From the NCBI GenBank assembly GCA_963766195.1, contig CAVXYY010000001.1, positions 186,001 through 250,000 of the forward strand: a stretch of 64,000 bases of DNA, given 5' to 3'. Origin of the DNA: JAHEFT01 sp963766195. Its GTDB lineage: Bacteria; Pseudomonadota; Gammaproteobacteria; Xanthomonadales; SZUA-36. Under the pieces are notes generated by a model. It did not search any database. It had not been told where the DNA came from and saw nothing but the letters and a program-made list of their open reading frames with translations. Position 1 is the stretch's first letter. Each line of letters opens with the position of its first letter. Positions 8,972-17,777 of the stretch are shown here, piece by piece. Both the position numbers and the translations under genes were made by a program.

Positions 8972-10976
8972 TTATCCGGAGGTCCGGCAAACGACTTCGG
9001 CTGTATCTCTGACCTGCATGGTACCGCTGCTGGCGCCGGAATAGAATTCAGGCATTCGTGAGGATACGCGTGAAACCGGTTTTGCCCGTCGCCAGTCATA
9101 GATGGTCGAAAAGGCCAGCACCCTTGGAATATAGTCCCTGGTTTCAAAGTACGGGAGCGTTTCAACCCAAATGGTGGGGTCATCGGTCCGCCGGTTTTTC
9201 ATCCAGCGTGCAACCGCGTTCGGCCCGGCATTGTAAGCGCCCGATGCCAACACCTGGTTATCACTGAAACGGTCCAGCAGTTCGCGCAAGTAGGTTGTAC
9301 CCAACTTGATGTTTTCTTTGGCCTGCATCAGCTGCTGAGGCCCGGTGTAGATGATCGAATGCCGCCCGGCCAATTGTTTCGCCGTTTTCGGCATGATTTG
9401 CATCAGGCCCATGGCGCCGGCCGGGGAAAGCGCATCTTCCGCCATCGCGCTTTCAGACCGCATCAAACCCAGGACCCATGCAGGGTCGAGCTTCCTCTCG
9501 CGCGCCTCGTTTTCAACCTGCTCGGCGTAGTCGAGCGGGAAACGCCAGGCATACCACCGCATGTCGCCGCTGTTACCCAGTGCAAAAATCGCCATGTCGG
9601 GCCAGTTTTCTTCCACGGCCACTGCCGCCGCAACGCGGAGACCTGGCCTGTCGAGACCCTTGATCGCAATCTTCCATTCGCTTCGCGACCAGTTGGGTAT
9701 CCCCGCCTTCCTCAGTTCTATCGCCCTGCTGAATCCAGGCTGATCCCTGAGCGCTGTGATCTCCAGCGAATCAACGACGGGTTCCTCGGGACAAATCGTG
9801 TAGGGAAAATCGAGCTTATCCGCTGACAGAAAGCCGAAATAGCTGGATTCAAGCGCCAGGTCGCCCAGCCGTTCGCGCGCCTGCTCGAATGCGCCGGTTT
9901 CAAACCGCGCACGGGCATCCCAGTAGCGCCACGAGGAATCGTTTTTCTGTTCTTGCGGCATGCTTTCGATGACAGAAATCAAACCTTCCCAATCATTCCT
10001 GGAAAGATCGAAGCGGGCCCACCACTCCAGCAGTTTGCCGTCCCGATACTCAACCGGAACGTTTTGCATCAGCAATGGCGTTTGATCTGTACCTTCCACG
10101 GCTGACCACAGTGCGACTTCACGCAGGATGCCTGCGCGCACGTCCTGCGTCCAACTGAAGCGGCTTTCGATGGACTTTGTACGTCTGCCACGCCTTTTCA
10201 GAGTCACTGCGCGCCAGGCGCTGCAAGACCGTAGGCTGCGATTTCCCGGCCTTTCTCCGTGTCCTGCCAGGAGCGGGCCTGCTCCAGCCTCCGGTAGCCG
10301 GTGCGGTCCTGCTCGTACCAGCGATCCACCCAAACCCGGTCTTCCTCTCCCAGGTAGCGGGCCAGGTAGAGAATCAACCTGGGTTGGCGGGCTTCCATGG
10401 CCCTGCGAATACGCTCCCAGGCGAGTTCGGGTGTGATGCCGCCCTGTTTCTTCAACCAGGCAAACACCGGGTCACAGGCATCCGGCTGGGACTTGCCCAC
10501 GGCCCACAGCGCCTTTGCTATGGGTAACAGCCCTTCGGTCTGTCCACGCTGGATCCTGGCCTGCGCGAGGTAACACTGGACTTCGGTATTTGAAGACCCG
10601 GTCGCATACGTGAGCAAAGGATCCCACTGGCTGCGCTCTCCCAGGGTCCGCAGCCAGGCCTCCCTGAGCCCGTCCGTGAAAGCCCAGTCCTTGTGATTCT
10701 CCAGGAACAGGAGCGATTTCCTGCACATCCACGTTTCGCCCTCCGGTACCGGTAGTCTTCGTATTCCAGGTAAGGGTAAAGCAGGTAATCCCTGAGGCCA
10801 GGCATCAAGCGCAGAAACTCGGCCCGGTTACCTCCGGCCGCTGCCTGCCAGGCCAGCCTGAACTCCTCGCGTTGATCCACACCCTGGTTTCCATCCGCCA
10901 ATACCGTGCTCCAGGCAACGCCCGAAGCCAGGAAAGCAGCCAGGGAAATTGCAGCCGCCCGCACTAACTTCCGCAC
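8972..10976 (-). CDS. slt: Soluble lytic murein transglycosylase Slt (frame breaks)
   Basis: Periplasmic Slt70-type enzyme that cleaves the MurNAc-GlcNAc bond of peptidoglycan with formation of 1,6-anhydro-MurNAc. The likely start is the GTG at 10976, followed by a signal peptide (KLVRAAAISLAAFLASGVAWS). A long alpha-helical superhelix domain follows, and then the SLT domain with catalytic Glu in LGLMRSESAMAEDALS, GAMGLMQIMPKTAKQLAG and SGAYNAGPNAVARW. Total about 660 residues, as for Slt70. Frame breaks lie near 10735, 10230 and 10165. No lipobox, so soluble. Confidence 0.88.
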
Positions 10977-11139
10977 GGTAATCTCAGGTAAGCTGGCTGT
11001 ACCGTAAATACGATGAAGGGTACTTTGAAAGAAGTTGATGACCACGGCCTCCAGAATATGAAAATGCCCGGAATCCAGCAAGACAATTCACCGGGCTTGA
11101 CGCACGACGGCCTTGCGGTTCCGCAGCGGATGACATTGT

Positions 11140-11923
11140 ATGCTGATTGAATTCGCGCTGATCGGGATAGTTGCCGGTTACCTTGCCGGGCTTCCTGGGG
11201 ATCGGCGGCGGGTTCGTGGTTGTTCCTGCCCTCACCTTCCTGTTTCTGCAGGATCCGGAAACAGCACCCTGGGCTATTCACATGGCGGTGGCTACTTCGC
11301 TCTGCACCATGCTGGTCACCTCGCTCAGTTCCATTATCGCGCACCAGCGCAAGGGGGCAATCCGCTGGACGCTGGTTCGGTCGCTGACGGGCGGATTGTT
11401 GATCGGCGCCGTGATCGGTGCAGCAGTCGCGGACAAGTTACACGGCCAGTCCCTGGTCCGTGTTTTCGGGGTGTTCGCCATCCTTGCCGGTCTCCAGTTG
11501 ATCCTGGGGCGCCAGCCTGAAGGAGAAAAACCTCTGCCGGGTCAGCCAGGCGCAACCGTGGTGGGAGTAATTATTGGCGGGATATCCAGCCTGATCGGCA
11601 TCGGGGGGGGCGCCCTGACGGGTCCATGGCAGCTGTGGCATGGAATACGCGCACAAAATGCCGTGGCCACTTCCGCCGCCTGTGGTTATCCGATTGCCAT
11701 CGCAGGAACGTTCGCATTTATTGTTTTCGGGCTGGGCAATGACTTGCCGAACGGCGCCCTGGGTTATGTCCATTTACCCGCATTCTTCGGCATTGCTCTG
11801 ACCAGCGCCCTGGCAGCGCCACTGGGTGCAGCAACGGTTCACCGCCTGCCACCGAAACTGGTGAAAAGGCTGTTCGGAGGGTTCCTGATGCTGGTGGGCC
11901 TGCGCATGCTGGCCGGTTTTTAG
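11140..11923 (+). CDS. TauE/SafE-type sulfite exporter family membrane protein (one frame break)
   Basis: Inner-membrane protein of the TauE/SafE family, thought to export sulfite, sulfoacetate or related anions; the substrate here is unknown. It starts MLIEFALIGIVAGYLAG. Near 11195 the frame shifts, and FLGIGGGFVVVPALTFLF continues, the first of the two glycine-rich repeats; the second is SLIGIGGGALTGP. About eight hydrophobic segments are seen. Length with the correction is about 260 residues, normal for the family. It stands alone between slt and a convergent hydrolase gene. Confidence 0.87.
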
Positions 11924-11960
11924 GGAATGACCGGCTGGCCCACCCGGTGTTATGCACGGG

Positions 11961-12807
11961 CTAAGGCGTTCGCCGCGATTCCACGCTGATCATTGCCCGC
12001 GAGGCTTCTTTCAAACGGACTTTCGGAGGCAGGAGGATTTCCAGGGCTACCGGGCAGTGATCTGAAAACGCGACATCGAGCACTTCCGCTCTGCCTGCTT
12101 GCAGCGTCTCACTGATCAGAACATGGTCGATGGCGCGTTGCGGCTGCCATGCCGGGTAAGTTGCCAGGCCCTGGGTTGGCGCTTTCAACGCCAGGGTCTC
12201 ACGTAACTCCATCACGTGGGGTGTGTCCACCTGGGTGTTGAAATCACCCAGCACCACCAGGTGCCGGCTGCTGTCCAGTTCACGGCCAAGAAATTTCAGT
12301 TGTAATGCCCGCGCCCGTTTGCCCAGGGCCAGGTGCACGACGGCAACGTCAAGGCCATCGAAGCCTTCGCCGAACCTGACCAGCAGGGTTCCGCGCCCGG
12401 GAATGATGCCGGGAAGACGGTGCTCCACGACCATATCGGGTTCAAACCGGCTTAAAAAGCCGTTGCCGGCATAGGCGACAGTACCGACTTTGCGATTGGA
12501 CTGATGGCACCAGAACGGCATACCTGAGTGGTTGGCCAGGTAACGCGACTGGTTGATATACCCGGACCTGAGGCTGCCCGAATCCACTTCCTGCAGGGCC
12601 ACCATGTCGAAAGGTGAAACCAGTTCCGCAATCGAATCCAGGTTTTCGGTCCGCTTCGCATGCGGCAAAACCTGCCGCCAACTACGCGTCACATAATGAT
12701 GGTAATGGGCGGTCGACGTACCCGCCTGGATATTAAAGCTCAGCAGGCGAAGTTTGCGGCCTTCGACCCGACCCCTGGTCCGCTGCTGGCTCAGTCGGCT
12801 GCGACAC
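11961..12807 (-). CDS. Endonuclease/exonuclease/phosphatase (EEP) family protein, start unresolved
   Basis: Mg-dependent hydrolase of the EEP fold; members cut nucleic acids or phosphodiesters, and the substrate cannot be told. Visible motifs are LRLLSFNIQAGTS, VALQEVDSG (catalytic Glu), VVHLALG, VVLGDFNTQVDTP, AIDHVLIS and FSDHCPVALEI with the terminal Asp-His pair. The GTG at 12692 lies inside the conserved region. The homologous N-terminal part is open further up but has no in-frame start, so a frame error near 12770 is likely, with the true start perhaps the GTG at 12807 overlapping the end of dsbA. Confidence 0.82.
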
Positions 12808-13469
12808 TGATTTGCTGATCAGCCGGGGTCTCCAGCCCAATCAGGTAATCGACGATGTCGAACATGACGTCATAACTGGCGACCGCAGCGCTGCCGGTAA
12901 TCAGGTATTTTCCATTCAGCACCAGCGAGGGAGTCCCGCGGATACCCCAGGTCTGGATCAGCGCCTGGTCCTTGCGCAGCTTGCCATCAACGGCGAACGA
13001 TCGCGATGTTGAAATGAATTTCTCCCGGTCGACGCCAAATTGGCTGTAAAACGTTGCCAGTTCGTCCATGTTGCGCATGATGTCCTTCTCTTTCCAGATA
13101 CGATCCATCAGCGCCATATGGGCTTCATCAGGCACATTCATCATTTCTGCGGTCACGTATCCACGCGCATACAGTTCCCAGGACTCCCGGCCAAAAACGG
13201 CGGGCACTCTTCTGAAAGACGACACCTTCGGGCTTGTTTTGCTTCCAGCTGGAAACATAGGGTTCGAAGGTATTGCAATGCGTGCACAGGTAGCTGAAAA
13301 CTTCGGACAATTCCTGGGTTTCCACAGGTGCAGCCGGCGCGCCTTCGATCAGGAAGTAGTGCACACCTTCCTGGTACGGAACCGGCTGGTCATTCTGAGC
13401 CTGGGCGGAATTACCCAGCACCAGCAGGGTCGTCAGCGCCATTAAAAGTCGAACAAAAGTTTTATTCAT
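12791..13469 (-). CDS. dsbA: Thiol:disulfide interchange protein DsbA (one frame break)
   Basis: Periplasmic oxidant that introduces disulfide bonds into secreted proteins. The ATG at 13469 follows GGGAGCAAACA and gives a signal peptide ending in NSAQAQ. The active site reads YLCTHCNTFEP, that is CTHC in place of the usual CPHC. The cis-proline loop is GIRGTPSLVLNGKYL. The frame breaks near 13215, between the thioredoxin core and the helical insertion. Length about 225 residues. Its neighbour is a cytochrome c4 gene on the same strand. Confidence 0.9.
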
Positions 13470-13533
13470 TGTTTGCTCCCGCAAATACCGGTTTGTGTAA
13501 GTTATCCTACAGACCGTATTCCGCGCATTCAGT

Positions 13534-14161
13534 TCACTCAGTGTTGCGGTAAAGTCCCTGTATATAGCTGGCGACAGCTTCAATCTCTTCATTGGTCAGT
13601 TCAGAAGCCGAACCGTTCATGATCTTGCTTGGCGCATCGCCGTCACCCCAATGCTCGCCCTGGCGAAACCGGGTCAGCATATTGGCGGTATACATGGCGT
13701 GCTGGCCCGGCAAGCACCGGGTAACCGGCCAATGGATTGCCCTCACCGGCTGGACCATGGCAGGACATGCAGGCCGGAACCCCCGATTCGGCATTGCCGG
13801 CACGGTAGATCCGCTCGCCCAGGACGACTTTTGACTCGTCAGCTACACCTCCCGAATTTTTCTGGGTGGTGAAATAAGCGCTAATGTCCAGGATATCCTG
13901 GTCGCTCAATCCCGGAGTGATTCCCATCATTTCGGGAACCGGGCGCGCGCCGGACTTGATCAGGGTCACCTGCCGAACCAGGTATTCTTCATGCTGGCCC
14001 GCCAGTTTCGGCCAGTTCGGTACGACACTGTTACCATCGGCGCCATGACAGGCCGCACAGGTTACTGACTTCGCCTGTCCCGCTGCGGCGTCTCCCTGGG
14101 CAAAGGCGTGGAGGCTGAAGAAAGCCAGGGAACTGGCTATGGCCCGGAGCAATAAACTCAT
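13534..14161 (-). CDS. Cytochrome c4, dihaem (one frame break)
   Basis: Two-domain periplasmic c-type cytochrome that passes electrons to terminal oxidases. The signal peptide (SLLLRAIASSLAFFSLHAFA) is followed by the first haem site TCAACHGADGN, Met ligand region PEMMG, and the second site ACMSCHGPAGEGNPLAGYP with NMLTRFR and KIMNG after it. The frame shifts near 13715-13725 in the second domain. The start at 14161 is preceded by GGGAGATC. About 208 residues with the correction. It faces engB across a 100-base divergent promoter region. Confidence 0.9.
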
Positions 14162-14261
14162 TTTGTGATCTCCCAGAGTCTGTATGAGGTGTATTCAGGC
14201 TAGAATGGTCGGATATTATCGCGGTTTCAGCCACGACGATCCAGCATAACCAGAAAATCAA

Positions 14262-14912
14262 ATGACATCTGTAACTATAAAACACAACCCCTACCGGTCT
14301 GCGAACTATGTCGTCAGTGCGCACACCCTCAAGCAGCTGCCTCCTGACAGTGGCTTCGAGGTGGCTTTTGCCGGCCGGTCGAATGCCGGTAAATCGAGCG
14401 CAATCAATACCTTGACGGATCAGAAATCACTTGCCAGGACCAGCAAAACGCCGGGGCGAACCCAGCAAATCGTGATTTTCGACATTGACGAGGTACGCCG
14501 GATCGCCGACCTGCCGGGCTATGGTTACGCCAAGGTTCCGGAACAGCTGCGTGCGCACTGGCGCCAGGTCATGCAGCAATATTTCAACCAGCGCAGGTCG
14601 CTGCGCGGTGTCGTTCTGGTCATGGATATCCGCCATCCCTTGAGAACATTCGACGAACAAATGCTGGAATGGTGTTCACTTTCCGGCGTGCACTGCCATG
14701 TGATACTGACCAAGGCCGACAAGTTGAAACGCGGTCCTGCCCAGGCAACCCTGCTCCAGGTCCGCAAGCAGCTTCCCCCGGGCGCAACGGCACAGACTTT
14801 TTCTTCAAAAAGCCGCGCCGGCCTTGCCGATTTGATAGCACGGCTCGACCAGTGGTATGAGCTCGCTCCGACAGATAAAATCAACGAAGATAAACAAGGA
14901 ACGAAAATATGA
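14262..14912 (+). CDS. engB: Ribosome biogenesis GTPase EngB (YihA)
   Basis: Essential small GTPase that assists 50S subunit assembly. All G motifs are visible: AGRSNAGKSSAINTL (P-loop), the KTPGRTQ switch I threonine, DLPGYGYAKV (G3), LTKADKL (G4) and SSKSRAG (G5). It is 216 residues, full length and in frame. Its TGA overlaps the ATG of hemB (ATGA at 14909-14912), so hemB translation is probably coupled to it. Confidence 0.96.
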   Translation: MTSVTIKHNPYRSANYVVSAHTLKQLPPDSGFEVAFAGRSNAGKSSAINTLTDQKSLARTSKTPGRTQQIVIFDIDEVRRIADLPGYGYAKVPEQLRAHWRQVMQQYFNQRRSLRGVVLVMDIRHPLRTFDEQMLEWCSLSGVHCHVILTKADKLKRGPAQATLLQVRKQLPPGATAQTFSSKSRAGLADLIARLDQWYELAPTDKINEDKQGTKI

Positions 14913-15904
14913 CTTTTCCAGCAACCCGCATGCGCCGGATGCGCGCACATGATTTTTCCCGCAGGCTGATGCGCGAAAACCGCCTGACGAGCGACGACCT
15001 GATCTGGCCGGTTTTTGTTCTCGAGGGCGACGACGCAGTGGAACCGGTGAAGTCGATGCCGGGTGTTGAACGGATGACGATTGACCGCCTGCTGCCGGCG
15101 GCGGAGCGGTGCCTGGAGCTCGGTATTCCGGCCATCGCCCTTTTCCCCGTGGTGCCGGCCGACTGCAAGTCGGATGACGCTCGCGAAGCCTGGAATCCCG
15201 AAGGACTGTCGCAAAGGGCGGTCATGGCGCTGAAGAAACGTTTCCCGGAACTGGGCGTGATCACCGATGTCGCGCTGGATCCTTTTACTTCGCATGGCCT
15301 GGACGGCCTGGTCGATGATACCGGGTACGTGGTCAATGACGAGACCGTGGATGTGCTGGTCAAGCAGGCTCTGTCCCACGTGGAAGCCGGCGCCGACGTG
15401 GTGGCGCCTTCCGACATGATGGATGGGCGGATCGCGGCCATTCGCCAGGCGCTCGAAACCGAGGGTTTTCCGAACAAGAAAATCCTTTCCTATGCGGCCA
15501 AGTACGCCTCCAGTTTTTATGGCCCGTTCCGCGATGCGGTCGGCTCGGCCGCCAGCCTTGGCGGCGCTAACAAGTATTCCTTCCAGATGGACCCGGCCAA
15601 CGGCAATGAGGCACTGCATGAAATCGAACTCGACCTGGAAGAAGGCGCCGATATGGTGATGATCAAGCCGGGAATGCCCTACCTGGACATCATCCGGCGC
15701 GTCAAGGAGACGTTTGGGGTCCCCACGTTCGCCTACCAGGTCTCCGGTGAGTACGCCATGCTCAAAGCGGCATCACAAAACGGCTGGTTAAACGAGGAAG
15801 CCGTAGTGCTCGAGGCTTTGACCTGCTTCAAGAGGGCAGGCGCTGATGGAGTTCTCACTTACTACGCGGTCCAGGCGGCAGAGTGGCTTCAGAATCACCG
15901 ATGA
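14909..15904 (+). CDS. hemB: Delta-aminolevulinic acid dehydratase (porphobilinogen synthase)
   Basis: Condenses two 5-aminolevulinate molecules to porphobilinogen in haem synthesis. 331 residues, intact. The Schiff-base lysines are in AAKYASSFYGPFRDA and MVMIKPGMPYLD. Where zinc enzymes have three cysteines this protein has DVALDPFTSHGLDG, the aspartate-rich form known from magnesium-dependent enzymes such as that of Pseudomonas aeruginosa. It overlaps engB and aroE by ATGA at both ends, giving a translationally coupled engB-hemB-aroE run. HemF of the same pathway is at 21 kb. Confidence 0.97.
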   Translation: MTFPATRMRRMRAHDFSRRLMRENRLTSDDLIWPVFVLEGDDAVEPVKSMPGVERMTIDRLLPAAERCLELGIPAIALFPVVPADCKSDDAREAWNPEGLSQRAVMALKKRFPELGVITDVALDPFTSHGLDGLVDDTGYVVNDETVDVLVKQALSHVEAGADVVAPSDMMDGRIAAIRQALETEGFPNKKILSYAAKYASSFYGPFRDAVGSAASLGGANKYSFQMDPANGNEALHEIELDLEEGADMVMIKPGMPYLDIIRRVKETFGVPTFAYQVSGEYAMLKAASQNGWLNEEAVVLEALTCFKRAGADGVLTYYAVQAAEWLQNHR

Positions 15905-16734
15905 AGCTTGCCGTTTTCGGCAAACCGGTCACTCAATCACTTTCACCCCGCATACACGGGCTTTTCGCAGATCAGTGTGGTTTGAAAATCGACTACCGGG
16001 CCATCGAGGCTACGCCGGGAACTTTCCCGCAGTTGGTGGCTGAATTGGCGGGAAATGGCGGGCGTGGCTGCAACATAACGGTGCCTTTGAAACACGACGC
16101 CTGGAAACTGGCCGGCCGCTGCAGCGAAAGCGCATTACGGGCCCGTGCCGCAAACACGCTGGTTTTTGATGATGCCGGTGGATCAAGACCCGAAGACTGG
16201 TATGCGGACAGCACTGACGGCGAGGGGCTGGTCGATGACCTGAGTGCAACCCCCGGCTGCCGCCTGCGCGGCGCCCGGATTTGCCTGATCGGGGCGGGCG
16301 GCGCGGCAGCCAGCGTTCTGGGCGCCTTGCTCAAGACCCGGCCGGAAATCACCTACGTCGCCAATCGAACAGTTGACCGAGCGAAAGAACTGGTCCAATC
16401 GCATGCCGGCCTGGGCACACTTGATTTCGGAACACCCGCTGATCTCGATTCCGTTCCGCCGTTCGATTTGATCATTAACGCGACATCCCTTGGGCACGGC
16501 GGTGAAGCGGCCCGGCTTGCACGGTCCTGGTTCACCACTGGCGGGATTTGCTACGACATGAATTATGGAGCGGCAGCGGAACCGCTCCGCGCTTTATGCC
16601 GCAAAAACGGCATTCCGTACTCCGATGGCCTCGGCATGCTGGTAGGACAGGCAGCACTCTCTTTCAGACTCTGGACCGGGCAAACCCCCGACACCTCCGC
16701 CGTGCTGCAGCGCTTGCGACAGGAAACCGCATAG
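15901..16734 (+). CDS. aroE: Shikimate dehydrogenase (NADP+)
   Basis: Reduces 3-dehydroshikimate to shikimate in the aromatic amino acid pathway. It starts MKLAVFGKPVTQSLSPRIHG; the conserved SLSP loop and NITVPLKHDA with catalytic Lys are present. The NADP-binding fold has LIGAGGAAASVLGAL and VANRTVDRAKEL, and NATSLGHGG and YDMNYG follow. 277 residues, in frame. The ATG at 15901 overlaps the hemB TGA by four bases. Confidence 0.95.
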   Translation: MKLAVFGKPVTQSLSPRIHGLFADQCGLKIDYRAIEATPGTFPQLVAELAGNGGRGCNITVPLKHDAWKLAGRCSESALRARAANTLVFDDAGGSRPEDWYADSTDGEGLVDDLSATPGCRLRGARICLIGAGGAAASVLGALLKTRPEITYVANRTVDRAKELVQSHAGLGTLDFGTPADLDSVPPFDLIINATSLGHGGEAARLARSWFTTGGICYDMNYGAAAEPLRALCRKNGIPYSDGLGMLVGQAALSFRLWTGQTPDTSAVLQRLRQETA

Positions 16735-16762
16735 AACCGGCGTAGCGAGCCTGCAAGACTCC

Positions 16763-17281
16763 TTATTCTCTCAGGGCCGAAATGCAACCCCTCACGGTGC
16801 TCCAGGACTGAAGCAGCAGTAATGCGGGCATGATGAGAATCAGGCTCTTGAGCAGGTAAACCAGGGGCAGGCCTCCCGCCTCACGGGAAGATTCCAGCAT
16901 CTCCCAGGATGCACTCACGTAGTTCCAGCCGATAACCAGCAGAAACACGCTGAATGGAATCAGAAAAACCAGTGTTCCGAGGAGATTGACCCAGTTTTTG
17001 TAGCGACTTGAATTACCCCGGTAGAAAATATCCACCCGGACGTGGTCGTCGGTCTGGAAAGCCCACGCAATGGCGACCATGAAAACCAGGGCATGCAGGT
17101 AGGTCACGCTTTCCTGCATCCAGATCCAACCCTGGTTGAAACCATAACGAATCACCACGATGCCGAAGGTCAGGACAACCATGATCAGGGTCAGCCACGA
17201 GATTGTCCGGCCCAGCCAACTGACGAAACCGGCGGCAATGTCCCCGCTGCGACCTGCGTTCGCGGGCGTATCTACTTCCAT
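16763..17281 (-). CDS. TRAP transporter small permease (DctQ-like), orphan
   Basis: Small membrane subunit of tripartite ATP-independent periplasmic transporters. The ATG at 17281 follows AAGGTCAAGGA and gives MEVDTPANAGRSG, then four hydrophobic helices, including TISWLTLIMVVLTFGIVVIR and VTYLHALVFMVAIAWAFQ, and the DctQ signature DDHVRVDIFYRG. As read, it is joined in frame to the upstream DUF2782 gene, but that link is created by a frame error (see DUF2782). No large permease (DctM) or binding protein (DctP) lies beside it; aroE ends 28 bases away on the other strand. The substrate is unknown. Confidence 0.82.
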   Translation of the reverse strand: MEVDTPANAGRSGDIAAGFVSWLGRTISWLTLIMVVLTFGIVVIRYGFNQGWIWMQESVTYLHALVFMVAIAWAFQTDDHVRVDIFYRGNSSRYKNWVNLLGTLVFLIPFSVFLLVIGWNYVSASWEMLESSREAGGLPLVYLLKSLILIMPALLLLQSWSTVRGCISALRE

Positions 17282-17661
17282 TCCTTGACCTTCCAGTACA
17301 CCGGTCGCACCGGATCCAGAGGCGCTCCTGGTCGTGTCCAGTTCGAGCCTTCCGTCACCGTCGTTGTCTATGTAGTAATAGGGCATACCACCCTTCGGTG
17401 TCACTTTCACCATGTAGACCCGGCCGTTGAGGCGATACTCTTCGATCCTCTGCCCTTCTTCTTCCCGGATGGTCACCGTGGGTTCGATCTGTTCGTCCTG
17501 GACTTTCGGAGGTATCGGAACATCCTGGGCGTCTTCCGGCGGAATCGGCGGCGGCTTTTCGAGGTCTTCCTGCGCGAACAGGGAGTTCGAGAATAAAATG
17601 ATCACCATCATCAGACCAGGGCCACTATCGTCCACCAGGGTTTGAATGACAGGTTTCTCAT
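17272..17661 (-). CDS. DUF2782 periplasmic protein (two frame breaks)
   Basis: Small exported protein typically found next to polA in gammaproteobacteria; function unknown. The start ATG at 17661 gives MRNLSFKPWWTIVALV, which then shifts frame near 17612 into MMVIILFSNSLFAQ, together a plausible signal peptide. A proline-rich stretch is followed by the DUF2782 core IEEYRLNGRVYMVKVTPKGG and YYYIDNDGDGRLEL. A second shift near 17330 restores the expected tail APLDPVRPVYWKVKEWK and a TAG at 17274-17272, overlapping the TRAP start. It diverges from polA. Confidence 0.8.
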
Positions 17662-17777
17662 CGACTCGGGCTCCCTCTGGTGTACTGTATCGCATTAATG
17701 GGTCATCAATTGCGATACAGTTAAGTAGACTCTCATAATATCAGACTGATAATTCCATTATTGATTCCAGGTAATCC

